A DNA stretch of 15,000 bases from an uncultured Dietzia sp. (lineage in GTDB: Bacteria; Actinomycetota; Actinomycetes; Mycobacteriales; Mycobacteriaceae), in contig CAMNYG010000007.1 of NCBI GenBank assembly GCA_946570335.1, positions 1 through 15,000 on the forward strand, in the 5' to 3' direction. Below are positions 1 to 7,196 of this stretch, in pieces (within the stretch, counting starts at the first letter, position 1; each line of letters begins with the position of its first letter). A model generated the notes under the pieces. That model saw only the letters and a program-made list of their open reading frames with translations, was not told the DNA's origin and made no database searches. A program made the position numbers and the translations under genes.

Positions 1-1086
<1,086 letters not shown>

Positions 1087-1258
1087 TCCTGCTGTACCGG
1101 CAGCTCTCTGCGGCCCGGGCGGTCCTTTCGAGCCACCTCGTTCCGAGCCCTCTCGTTCACGTGCGGTGAGTCAGTGCGTGCAGCATCGTCCCAGGACGGA
1201 CTCGGGTGGTCGCTGACGGAGCGACTCAACGCGGGCTGGGTGCGGTCGACCGCGCGGC
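1087..1258. other. Convergent intergenic region adoK/asnB
   Basis: This 172-bp gap separates two converging genes, so terminators are expected here. Only weak structures are visible. A 6-bp stem GTCGCT/AGCGAC (1209-1214 with 1220-1225) has a 5-base loop. A perfect 12-bp palindrome, GCGGTCGACCGC (1242-1253), lies 5 bases beyond the asnB stop codon. Neither has a T-run. I see no gene here. Confidence 0.4.
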
Positions 1259-3184
1259 CTAGAGCCGGACGGGGTAGTCGCGCTGCTCGATGTCCGGGAC
1301 GATGCGACCCTCGACGAAGATGCCGTGCCAGATCATGAAGCAGAGCATCGTCCAGATCCGGCGGCTGTGGTCGGACTCCCCACGGCGGTGCTCGTCGAGC
1401 ATCCGCAGGACCGCAGCCTTGTCGACGTATTCGTCCGTGCCGGAGGCCATGACATGCCCGCGGGCCCAGTCGTGCAGTTCCGGCCCGGCCAGCCAGTGGC
1501 GGGTCGGCACGGGGAAGCCCAGCTTCTTACGGTGCAGCACGTGCGCCGGAACGATTCGCTCGAGTGCCCTACGCAGCGCATATTTGGTGGTTCCGTGCGA
1601 GATCTTCTCCGAATGCGGCAGGCGGGACGCGACCTCGTAGATCTCACGGTCGAGGAACGGCACCCGCAGTTCGAGTGAGTTGGCCATGGTGACCTTGTCG
1701 GCCTTGACGAGGATGTCGCCGCGCAGCCAGGTGAACAGGTCCAGGTGTTGCATCCGCGCGACCGGGTCCCAGCCCCGCGAGCGTTCGTAGATCGGCGCGG
1801 TGACGTCCTGGTGCCCCCACTCGGGGCGGTAGTCGCGCAGCACCGAGCGGACCTGCTCCTCGGAGAACGAGCGGGCGTTGCCGTAATAGCGGTCCTCGAG
1901 GCTCATCGATCCGCGGTGCAGCAGACTCTTGCCGCGGGTGCCCTCGGGGATGCGTGTACTGGCCCGGCCGAGGGCGCGGCGCAGTCCGCCGGGGATCTTC
2001 TCGAACGGCGCGAGCGAGAGTGGTTCCTTGTAGATGGTGTAGCCGCCGAACAACTCGTCCGCGCCCTCGCCGGACAGGACCACCTTGACGTGTTTACGGG
2101 CCTCGCGGGCGACGAAGTAGAGGGGGACCAGCGCTGGATCAGCGACGGGCTCGTCGAGGTACCAGATGATCTCCGGGATCGCGGCGGCGAACTCCTCAGG
2201 GGAGACCACCTTGACGATGTGCTCCACGCCGATCGCGGCGGCGGACTCGGCGGCCACGTCGATCTCGGAGTAGCCCTCACGCTCGAAGCCGGTGGTGAAG
2301 GTCAGCAGGTTCTCGTTGTGCCGGCGGGCGAGTGCGGCGATCGCCGTGGAATCGATACCGCCGGACAGGAACGAGCCCACGGTGACGTCGGCACGCATGT
2401 GTTTGGCGACAGAGTCCTCGAGGGCTTCGGCGATCTCCTGGTAGCGGCGCTCGGCGTCCCCGTCCACGAAGGGCACCACCGGGAAGGTGGGCTCGAAGTA
2501 CCGCTCGATCGCCGGGGCCGCGCCGGGGGTGATGGTCGCGTGGCAGCCGGACTCCAATCGCCTGACGCCGCGCGTGAGGGTCTCGTCCTCCGGGACGTAC
2601 TGCAGGGTGACGTAGTGCTGTAGGGCGCGGGTGTCCAGGGAGGTGTCGACGACGACGAGGTCGAGCAGTTCGCTCACGGACTTCTTCTCGCTGGCGAAAA
2701 CCGTCCCGCCCTCGCCGCTGGCGATGTACAGCGGTTTGATGCCGAACGGGTCGCGGGCCACGAAGAGCGAACGCTCGATCGTGTCCCAGATCGCGAACGC
2801 GAACATGCCGCGCAGGCGGCGGACGGCGCCGGTGCCCCAGTGGTGGAAGGCCACGACGATCGGCTCACCGTCGCCCTCGGTGTTGAACGTGGCGCCGAAC
2901 TCGGTCTCCAATTCCCGGCGGAGTTCGAGATAGTTGTAGATCTCACCGTTGAACACGAGCGCGTAGCGGTCGGGCTGCTCCGGCGGGCCCCATCGCAACG
3001 GCTGGTGCGAGTGGGCGATGTCGATAATCGACAGCCGGTTGAAGCCGAACGCCACATCGTCGTCGACCCACGTTCCGACCTCGTCGGGACCGCGGTGCCG
3101 CTGGCATCCCATGGCGCTCAGCACCCGGTTGTCGTGGGTACGGGCGGAGCCGTCGGGGGTGAGCAGACCAAGCAGGCCACACAT
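1259..3184 (-). CDS. asnB: Glutamine-dependent asparagine synthetase / LtsA-type amidotransferase
   Basis: This is a 641-residue class II glutamine amidotransferase. The start is fixed by the chemistry: ATG is followed at once by Cys2 (MCGLLGLL), the Ntn nucleophile that must be exposed after Met removal. The glutaminase domain (about 1-200) has RHRGPD (29-34) and FNGEIYNY (78-85). The synthetase domain has the ATP pyrophosphatase loop LSGGIDST (273-280) and VVLSGEGADELFGGY (368-382). The classical reaction is Asp + Gln + ATP to Asn + Glu. From known work on Corynebacteriales, the close relative LtsA (about 640 residues, the same neighbourhood) amidates meso-diaminopimelate of peptidoglycan and affects lysozyme resistance. 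That role is therefore a strong alternative, and sequence alone does not settle it. A GAGG lies 10 bases before the start. The gene is divergent from ctaC and convergent with adoK. Confidence 0.93.
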   Translation of the reverse strand: MCGLLGLLTPDGSARTHDNRVLSAMGCQRHRGPDEVGTWVDDDVAFGFNRLSIIDIAHSHQPLRWGPPEQPDRYALVFNGEIYNYLELRRELETEFGATFNTEGDGEPIVVAFHHWGTGAVRRLRGMFAFAIWDTIERSLFVARDPFGIKPLYIASGEGGTVFASEKKSVSELLDLVVVDTSLDTRALQHYVTLQYVPEDETLTRGVRRLESGCHATITPGAAPAIERYFEPTFPVVPFVDGDAERRYQEIAEALEDSVAKHMRADVTVGSFLSGGIDSTAIAALARRHNENLLTFTTGFEREGYSEIDVAAESAAAIGVEHIVKVVSPEEFAAAIPEIIWYLDEPVADPALVPLYFVAREARKHVKVVLSGEGADELFGGYTIYKEPLSLAPFEKIPGGLRRALGRASTRIPEGTRGKSLLHRGSMSLEDRYYGNARSFSEEQVRSVLRDYRPEWGHQDVTAPIYERSRGWDPVARMQHLDLFTWLRGDILVKADKVTMANSLELRVPFLDREIYEVASRLPHSEKISHGTTKYALRRALERIVPAHVLHRKKLGFPVPTRHWLAGPELHDWARGHVMASGTDEYVDKAAVLRMLDEHRRGESDHSRRIWTMLCFMIWHGIFVEGRIVPDIEQRDYPVRL

Positions 3185-3257
3185 GCGTCGGGTACCTCGT
3201 CGATCGAAAGTCGGTGGTGGTTCGTGGACCCACTTGCGCGGGTCGCGGCGGGTTCGA

Positions 3258-3263
3258 ATACTA
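3258..3263 (-). promoter_or_regulatory. Possible -10 box of asnB
   Basis: Read on the minus strand this is TAGTAT, a good TANNNT -10 box, about 73 bases before the asnB ATG. No recognisable -35 hexamer lies 16-18 bases further upstream. That place is occupied by the inverted repeat at 3281-3300. Confidence 0.35.
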
Positions 3264-3280
3264 CTGGTCTGTGGCAGCCA

Positions 3281-3300
3281 CGCCGTCTCGCAGGACGGCG
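3281..3300. repeat. 7-bp inverted repeat between divergent asnB and ctaC
   Basis: CGCCGTC (3281-3287) and GACGGCG (3294-3300) are perfect inverted copies around a 6-base loop (TCGCAG). It occupies the -35 position of the suggested asnB promoter and lies about 40 bases from the suggested ctaC -35. A regulator binding here could influence asnB and perhaps ctaC. No known operator is recognised. Confidence 0.3.
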
Positions 3301-3342
3301 CGGGGGCGCATCGGGTGAATTGCCGGACCCGCGGCTTTCAAA

Positions 3343-3371
3343 CTGAGAGGCGTGGTCTACTCTTCTAAGGT
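3343..3371 (+). promoter_or_regulatory. Probable ctaC-ctaF promoter
   Basis: CTGAGA (3343-3348, four of six matches to TTGACA) is separated by 17 bases from TAAGGT (3366-3371, which fits TANNNT). Transcription would begin near 3378, giving a leader of about 35 bases before the ctaC start. It is the best-spaced promoter candidate in the 228-bp divergent gap. Confidence 0.4.
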
Positions 3372-3401
3372 GTCCCGGCCATGTGGTCGGAGCCGCTGAT
3401 C

Positions 3402-3408
3402 AGGAAGG
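3402..3408 (+). promoter_or_regulatory. Ribosome binding site of ctaC
   Basis: AGGAAGG is a strong Shine-Dalgarno sequence. It lies 1 base before ATG 3410, 4 bases before ATG 3413 and 7 bases before GTG 3416. This rules out the longer in-frame GTG at 3383, which would place the site inside the gene, and favours 3413 or 3416. Confidence 0.6.
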
Positions 3409-3412
3409 CATG

Positions 3413-4531
3413 ATGGTGGAACAGCGTGACGGGCGTCGTCGGACGCGCAGGGCGACACTCGCGGTGTCACTCGGCACATTGGGCTTGCTGTTGTCCGGTT
3501 GTAGCCTCCACACCGACAACAAGTGGTGGAACCAGACGATCAACTTCGGATTCCCGACCGGGATCACTCCCGAAGGCATCGCGATCCGTGAGTTCTGGAC
3601 GGGCACCGTCATCACCTCACTGATCGTCGGCTTCTTCGTGTGGGGCCTGATCTTCTGGTCGATGGCGTTCCACCGCAAGAAGAAGAACGACGACGGGGAG
3701 TTCCCCCGTCAGACCGCCTACAACGTCCCGCTGGAGCTCGTCTACACCGCGGTGCCGTTCGTGATCATCTCGGTCCTCTTCTACTTCACCGTCATCACGC
3801 AGAACAAGGCTCTTGATCTGCGTCCTGAGGACGAGGTCGGTGTGCGGGTCGATGTGACCGCATTCCAGTGGAACTGGAAGTTCGGTTACAACAAGGTCGA
3901 CGTCGAGGGCGTGACCATCGCCGACGGCACCAACGAGGAGGCGACCCGCCAGGCCGAGGAGGCCGGCGTGCTCTCCGAGGAGCAGCGCGAGGCTCTCGGT
4001 CACGAGGGCATGCCCGCAGCGGGTGGCCCGATCCACGGTCGCCTGGCCGAGGACAAGTCGTACCTGCACTACAACAACATCGAGACCGTCGGCACCTCTG
4101 AGGAGGTCCCGGTTCTGGTGCTCCCGACAGACACCCGTATCGAGTTCCGACTCGCCTCGGCGGACGTGATCCACTCGTTCTGGATCCCTGAGTTCATCTA
4201 CAAGCTGGATGTCATGCCGCATCCCGGGCGCAACCAGCAGTTGAGCATGTTCCAGGTCGAGGAGATCGAGCGCGAAGGCGCGTTCGTCGGCCGCTGTGCC
4301 GAGATGTGTGGCGTCTACCACGCGATGATGAACTTCGAGCTCCGCGCTGTGTCGCCGGAGGACTTCGCCCAGTACATCCAGTTCCGTCAGGACAACCCGA
4401 CGGCCACCAATGCCGAGGCGCTGCAGGAGATCGGCCAGACGCCGTACGCAACATCCACGTCGCCGTTCAAGACGGGGCGTAGCGATACGCGTGACCAGAA
4501 CAACGTCATCGAGAACGCGTCGGCCAACTGA
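3413..4531 (+). CDS. ctaC: Cytochrome c oxidase subunit II (aa3 oxidase)
   Basis: From ATG 3413 the protein has 372 residues. An N-terminal arginine-rich segment and hydrophobic helix end in the lipobox LLSGC, with Cys30 as the lipidated residue, so the mature protein is a membrane lipoprotein. Two membrane helices follow (about 62-84 and 107-128). The cupredoxin domain contains FQWNWKF (151-157), part of the electron entry path. The full CuA set is present: H254, C295, E297, C299, H303 and M306, in the pattern C-x3-C-x3-H-x2-M. CuA takes electrons from the QcrC haems and passes them to subunit I. Residues about 163-230, between FQWNWKF and VPVLVLP, are a charged insertion longer than in typical bacterial subunit II, which I take as an actinobacterial trait. 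The gene is followed by ctaF after 37 bases. ATG 3410 and GTG 3416 are close alternative starts. Confidence 0.95.
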   Translation: MVEQRDGRRRTRRATLAVSLGTLGLLLSGCSLHTDNKWWNQTINFGFPTGITPEGIAIREFWTGTVITSLIVGFFVWGLIFWSMAFHRKKKNDDGEFPRQTAYNVPLELVYTAVPFVIISVLFYFTVITQNKALDLRPEDEVGVRVDVTAFQWNWKFGYNKVDVEGVTIADGTNEEATRQAEEAGVLSEEQREALGHEGMPAAGGPIHGRLAEDKSYLHYNNIETVGTSEEVPVLVLPTDTRIEFRLASADVIHSFWIPEFIYKLDVMPHPGRNQQLSMFQVEEIEREGAFVGRCAEMCGVYHAMMNFELRAVSPEDFAQYIQFRQDNPTATNAEALQEIGQTPYATSTSPFKTGRSDTRDQNNVIENASAN

Positions 4532-4568
4532 CGTCTCTCCCGGGTATCACGCGAAGGACTCTTGAACG

Positions 4569-4985
4569 ATGAACGCAACAGTAAGAATCTTCGACGGACT
4601 GGTGATCTTCTTCGTCGTCCTGGGGGTCGGCTACGCCTACCTCACCGGGAGCTCCCGTACCGACGTGGAGTGGGTCGGCACCACGGCCTTCGTGCTCTCG
4701 GCCGGGCTGTGTCTGCTCGTCGGTGGCTACCTGCGTTTCGTGGCGCGGCGCATCAACACGCTGCCCGAGGACTACGAGGAGGCCGAGGTCTCCGACGGTG
4801 CTGGTGAGCTCGGCTTCTTCAGCCCGCATAGCTTCTGGCCGTTCATGATGGCCTTCTCGATCTTCATCTTCGGCTACGGAGCGGCGTTCTGGAACTGGTG
4901 GGTGATCATCGGCGGCGTGATCGCGGCCATCATCACGATCAGTGGCCTGGTTTTCGAGTACCACTGGGGCCGGGAGAAGCACTGA
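4569..4985 (+). CDS. ctaF: Cytochrome c oxidase subunit IV (actinobacterial type)
   Basis: This 138-residue protein has four predicted membrane helices (about 9-27, 36-57, 87-105 and 107-128). Between helices 2 and 3 is a cytoplasmic loop containing PEDYEEAEVSDGAGELGFF. That loop and the C-terminal VFEYHWGREKH closely resemble what I recall of Rv2199c, the small CtaF subunit of the mycobacterial aa3 oxidase, whose length is about 139. It is a structural subunit without haem or copper and packs in the bcc-aa3 supercomplex. GAAGGA (4553-4558) lies 10 bases before the ATG. It follows ctaC by 37 bases with no terminator between them, so the two form one operon, closed by the hairpin at 5003-5043. 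Confidence 0.93.
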   Translation: MNATVRIFDGLVIFFVVLGVGYAYLTGSSRTDVEWVGTTAFVLSAGLCLLVGGYLRFVARRINTLPEDYEEAEVSDGAGELGFFSPHSFWPFMMAFSIFIFGYGAAFWNWWVIIGGVIAAIITISGLVFEYHWGREKH

Positions 4986-5002
4986 CCCGCCCTTGATCGA
5001 CC

Positions 5003-5043
5003 CGCAGGAACCCCCGTCGCTCACCGCGTCGGGGGTTCCTGCG
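5003..5043 (+). terminator. Hairpin terminator after ctaF
   Basis: A perfect 14-bp stem, 5003-5016 with 5030-5043 (core GCAGGAACCCCCG), starts 17 bases after the ctaF stop. After a T-T mismatch three more pairs (CGC/GCG) continue inwards to a 5-base loop. No T-tract follows, as is usual for many actinobacterial terminators. It separates ctaCF from the next gene. Confidence 0.75.
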
Positions 5044-5107
5044 TAGGTGTGGCCGCACAGCGGTGCGACCACCAGTCGGTGCGGCGAGACAACGGGAGAT
5101 GACGGTA

Positions 5108-5713
5108 GTGCTGGATATGGACGCGCTGGTCGCAGTGTCATGGTGGGCGATCGGCCCGCTGATCATCGTCGGGACGCTGTTGCACTTCGCGTTCGACTGG
5201 TCGGGACACAATCGGTTCGTCGCCGTCTTCAGCGCGGTCAACGAGAGCTACTGGGAACATGTCAAGATCGCGGCCTGGCCGACGATGCTGCTCTACGCGG
5301 TGCTGTTTCCGCTCGGGGGTGCCGGCCATCCGTCCTTCATCCCCGCAGCAACCGTCGCCCTGTACTCGATCCCCGTGACCATGATCGGCGTGGTGTTCGC
5401 CTACAAGGCGGTTACCCGACGGAATATCCTCTGGCTGGACATCGCCGTGTTCGGCCTGTCGATCGCCAGCGCCCAAGCGATTTTCGTGGGACTGTTCCGG
5501 GGGCTCGACGCCGGTTTCGTCGTCGTCCTCATCTCGGCTGTCTACCTCGCGGGGATCGTGGCCGCCTACCTACGGTTCACTCTCCGCCCGCCCGAGGAAC
5601 CCGACGTCTTCCTGGACCCCGTCACCAACCGGTACGGACTCCGGGCGCATCCCGCGTTCGTCGAGGGGGAGGCGGGAGGCGGTGGCCCGGCCCGACGTGG
5701 GGCCACCGAGTAG
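5108..5713 (+). CDS. DUF6512-like multipass membrane protein, function unknown
   Basis: From GTG 5108 the product has 201 residues with about five hydrophobic helices (about 8-28, 54-72, 77-98, 106-127 and 135-158). It carries LLHFAFDWSGHN (24-35), VNESYWEHVK (44-53) and a C-terminal FLDPVTNRYGL. These fit my memory of the DUF6512 family (conserved VNESIWEHLK and a late DP-YG motif), which has no known function. No enzymatic residues can be assigned, although the paired E-H in NESYWEH next to HFAFDW could bind a metal. That is speculation. The start is chosen because ACGGGAG ends 9 bases before GTG 5108. It abuts ATG 5099 directly, so that ATG is poorly placed, and ATG 5117 is a third option. 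The gene stands between two hairpin terminators, so it is probably transcribed alone. Its promoter would lie between 5044 and 5107, where I see no clear hexamers. Confidence 0.75.
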   Translation: MLDMDALVAVSWWAIGPLIIVGTLLHFAFDWSGHNRFVAVFSAVNESYWEHVKIAAWPTMLLYAVLFPLGGAGHPSFIPAATVALYSIPVTMIGVVFAYKAVTRRNILWLDIAVFGLSIASAQAIFVGLFRGLDAGFVVVLISAVYLAGIVAAYLRFTLRPPEEPDVFLDPVTNRYGLRAHPAFVEGEAGGGGPARRGATE

Positions 5714-5757
5714 AACCGGGGCCCCGTCCGCGTATCGGCTGACGGGGCCCCGGTTCT
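5712..5757. terminator. Bidirectional 17-bp hairpin terminator
   Basis: Bases 5712-5728 and 5741-5757 are perfect inverted copies (core ACCGGGGCCCCGTC) with a 12-base loop. The left arm begins inside the TAG stop codon of the DUF6512-like gene. The hairpin lies 28 bases beyond the stop of the converging acyl-CoA dehydrogenase gene, so one structure can stop transcription from both sides. There is no T-run on either strand. Confidence 0.8.
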
Positions 5758-5784
5758 CTAGGGAGCACGCACTCTCCGGGGTTC

Positions 5785-6942
5785 CTACAGACCCATGTCC
5801 TTGGCGATGATGGTCTTCATGACCTCGTTGGTGCCACCGTAGATCCGGTTGACCCGGTTATCGGAATACAGGCGCGCGATCGGGTACTCGTTGATGAAGC
5901 CGTAGCCGCCGTGCAGCTGGAGGCAACGGTCGATGACCTCCGCGGCCACCTCGGTGCAGAACAGTTTGGCGGAGGCCGCCTCCGCCGGGGTCAGCTCGCC
6001 GGCGTCGAGCGCCTCGAGCGCGCGGTCCGCCACAGCCTGGGCGGCGTCGACCTTGGCCTTGCACGCCGCGAGCTCGAACTTCGTGTTCTGGAACGAGGCG
6101 ACCGTCTTGCCGAAGACCTCGCGTTGCTCGACGTACTCCTGGGCGAAACGCACTGCCGCGGCTGCCTGAGCGTAGGCGCCGTAGGCGATACCCCAGCGCT
6201 CCGACGGCAGGTTCTGCCCGAGGTAGTTGAAGCCCCGGTTCTCCTCCCCGAGGAGGTCCTCGACCGGAACCTTGACGTCGGTGAAGGAAAGCTCGGCCGT
6301 GTCCGAGGTCTTGAGGCCGACCTTGTCGAGTTTGCGGCCGACGGCGTAGCCCTCCAGCGAGGTCTCCACGGCGAGCAGCGAGATGCCGAAGCGGCGGTCG
6401 TCCTCACGGGGGGGTGAGGTGCGGGCGCACACGATCATCCTGTCGGCGTGCACGCCGCCGGTGATGAACGTCTTGGCACCGTTGAGAACGTAGTGGGTAC
6501 CGTCCTCGGACAGTTTGGCGGTGGTCTTCATTCCCGCCAGGTCCGAACCGGTGCCCGGCTCGGTCATGGCGATGGCCCACATCTCCTCTCCGGCGACGAA
6601 CTTGGGCAGGTACCGCTGCTTCTGTTCGTCCGTGGCGAGCATCTTGATGTAGGGGAGGCACAAGCTTACGTGGACGTTGGAGCCGCCGAACGTGACGCCG
6701 GCGCGGGTGATCTCCTCGGTCTGGATGGCCTCGAACTTGTGGGTGTCCAGACCGGCGCCGCCGTATTCCTCGTCCACGGTGATCCCGAAGAGGCCCAGGT
6801 CGGCGAGCTTGTAGTAGAACTCGCGCGGGACGATTCCCGCCTCGTACCAGTCCTCGAAGTGTGGGGTCACCTCCGACTCGATGAAGGAGCGGAGCGTCTG
6901 GCGGAAGGCCTCGTGGTCTTCGTTGAACACAGTGCGGCGCAA
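5785..6942 (-). CDS. Acyl-CoA dehydrogenase, LCAD/isovaleryl-CoA dehydrogenase type
   Basis: This 385-residue flavoprotein should introduce an alpha-beta double bond into an acyl-CoA, passing electrons to ETF. The N-terminal helical domain is followed by the FAD/substrate motif AMTEPGTGSDLAGM (125-138). The C-terminal helical domain has REVFGK (274-279), LQLHGGYGF (341-349) and IYGGTNEVMK (367-376). In medium-chain enzymes the catalytic glutamate lies in Y-E-G; here that position is G369. As in long-chain and isovaleryl-CoA dehydrogenases, the base is then expected on the earlier helix, at E248 in LPSERWG. The start is TTG: GGGAAAGG lies 7 bases upstream, and the family usually begins with a short basic stretch followed by F-x-E-E/D-H-E-x-F-R, as here. 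It is divergent from the KstD-like gene and may be co-regulated with it. Exact substrate is unknown; long-chain, branched or steroid side-chain acyl-CoA are possible. Confidence 0.9.
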   Translation of the reverse strand: MRRTVFNEDHEAFRQTLRSFIESEVTPHFEDWYEAGIVPREFYYKLADLGLFGITVDEEYGGAGLDTHKFEAIQTEEITRAGVTFGGSNVHVSLCLPYIKMLATDEQKQRYLPKFVAGEEMWAIAMTEPGTGSDLAGMKTTAKLSEDGTHYVLNGAKTFITGGVHADRMIVCARTSPPREDDRRFGISLLAVETSLEGYAVGRKLDKVGLKTSDTAELSFTDVKVPVEDLLGEENRGFNYLGQNLPSERWGIAYGAYAQAAAAVRFAQEYVEQREVFGKTVASFQNTKFELAACKAKVDAAQAVADRALEALDAGELTPAEAASAKLFCTEVAAEVIDRCLQLHGGYGFINEYPIARLYSDNRVNRIYGGTNEVMKTIIAKDMGL

Positions 6943-6964
6943 AGGTCTGCCTTTCCCATGTGCA

Positions 6965-6990
6965 TCCCGTCGGCGTGCGATGCGACGGGA
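6965..6990. repeat. 8-bp inverted repeat in the acyl-CoA dehydrogenase leader
   Basis: TCCCGTCG (6965-6972) pairs with CGACGGGA (6983-6990) around a 10-base loop. It lies 23-48 bases before the TTG start and downstream of the suggested promoter, so it would be in the mRNA leader. It may be a stem in the leader or an operator. No known regulatory RNA is recognised. Confidence 0.25.
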
Positions 6991-7014
6991 CGTCTGGTGG
7001 ACGTATTTCTACCA

Positions 7015-7026
7015 GTGCGATCGTAC
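7015..7026. promoter_or_regulatory. Near-palindromic site over the acyl-CoA dehydrogenase promoter
   Basis: GTGCGATCGTAC differs from a perfect 12-bp palindrome at one base pair (10 of 12 positions symmetric). On the minus strand it contains TACGAT (7025-7020), the best TANNNT -10 candidate for the acyl-CoA dehydrogenase gene. The GTGCGAT half also recurs at 6975-6981. This is a plausible operator for an unidentified repressor. Confidence 0.3.
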
Positions 7027-7080
7027 TAGGGTGCGGCGAGACCGAACCGGCCGACGGGATTCCTGACCGCGACAAAATTC

Positions 7081-7094
7081 TGGAACGTGTTTCA
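7081..7094. promoter_or_regulatory. KstR-like operator
   Basis: TGGAACGTGTTTCA fits every fixed position of the KstR operator pattern TNNAACNNGTTNNA known from mycobacteria and rhodococci. The two halves are inverted copies in five of six positions. KstR is a TetR-family repressor of cholesterol and steroid catabolism genes, relieved by a steroid-CoA intermediate. The site overlaps the -35 hexamer of the promoter for the KstD-like gene, a repressing position. It lies 139 bases from the divergent acyl-CoA dehydrogenase start. Confidence 0.6.
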
Positions 7095-7118
7095 CAGGTG
7101 TCAGGCGCTCGATAGGCT
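7091..7118 (+). promoter_or_regulatory. Probable promoter of the KstD-like gene
   Basis: TTCACA (7091-7096, five of six matches to TTGACA) is separated by 16 bases from TAGGCT (7113-7118, which fits TANNNT). Transcription would begin near 7125, exactly at an in-frame GTG, so a leaderless longer protein is possible. The -35 hexamer overlaps the KstR-like box. Confidence 0.45.
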
Positions 7119-7183
7119 CGCGTCGTGGTGCACGGTGTCCCTGTCTTCCGGGAAGCCCGCCGTGGACGAGACGGACGACGAAT

Positions 7184-7189
7184 GAGGGA
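7184..7189 (+). promoter_or_regulatory. Ribosome binding site that decides the KstD-like start
   Basis: GAGGGA lies 7 bases before GTG 7197, which is followed 9 codons later by the FAD-binding strand. The other in-frame starts, GTG 7125 and ATG 7182, have no comparable Shine-Dalgarno sequence. Confidence 0.5.
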
Positions 7190-7196
7190 CGGGCCA

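Noticed and set aside
1242..1253. Perfect palindrome GCGGTCGACCGC as a terminator of asnB
   Set aside because: It has no loop and no T-run; in GC-rich DNA a 12-bp palindrome is weak evidence alone.
1745..2623. Plus-strand open frame (292 codons) opposite asnB
   Set aside because: Antisense to a well-defined amidotransferase; no independent support.
3383..3412. Longer ctaC start at GTG 3383
   Set aside because: The strong AGGAAGG site at 3402-3408 would fall inside the gene, and the lipoprotein signal is already complete from ATG 3413.
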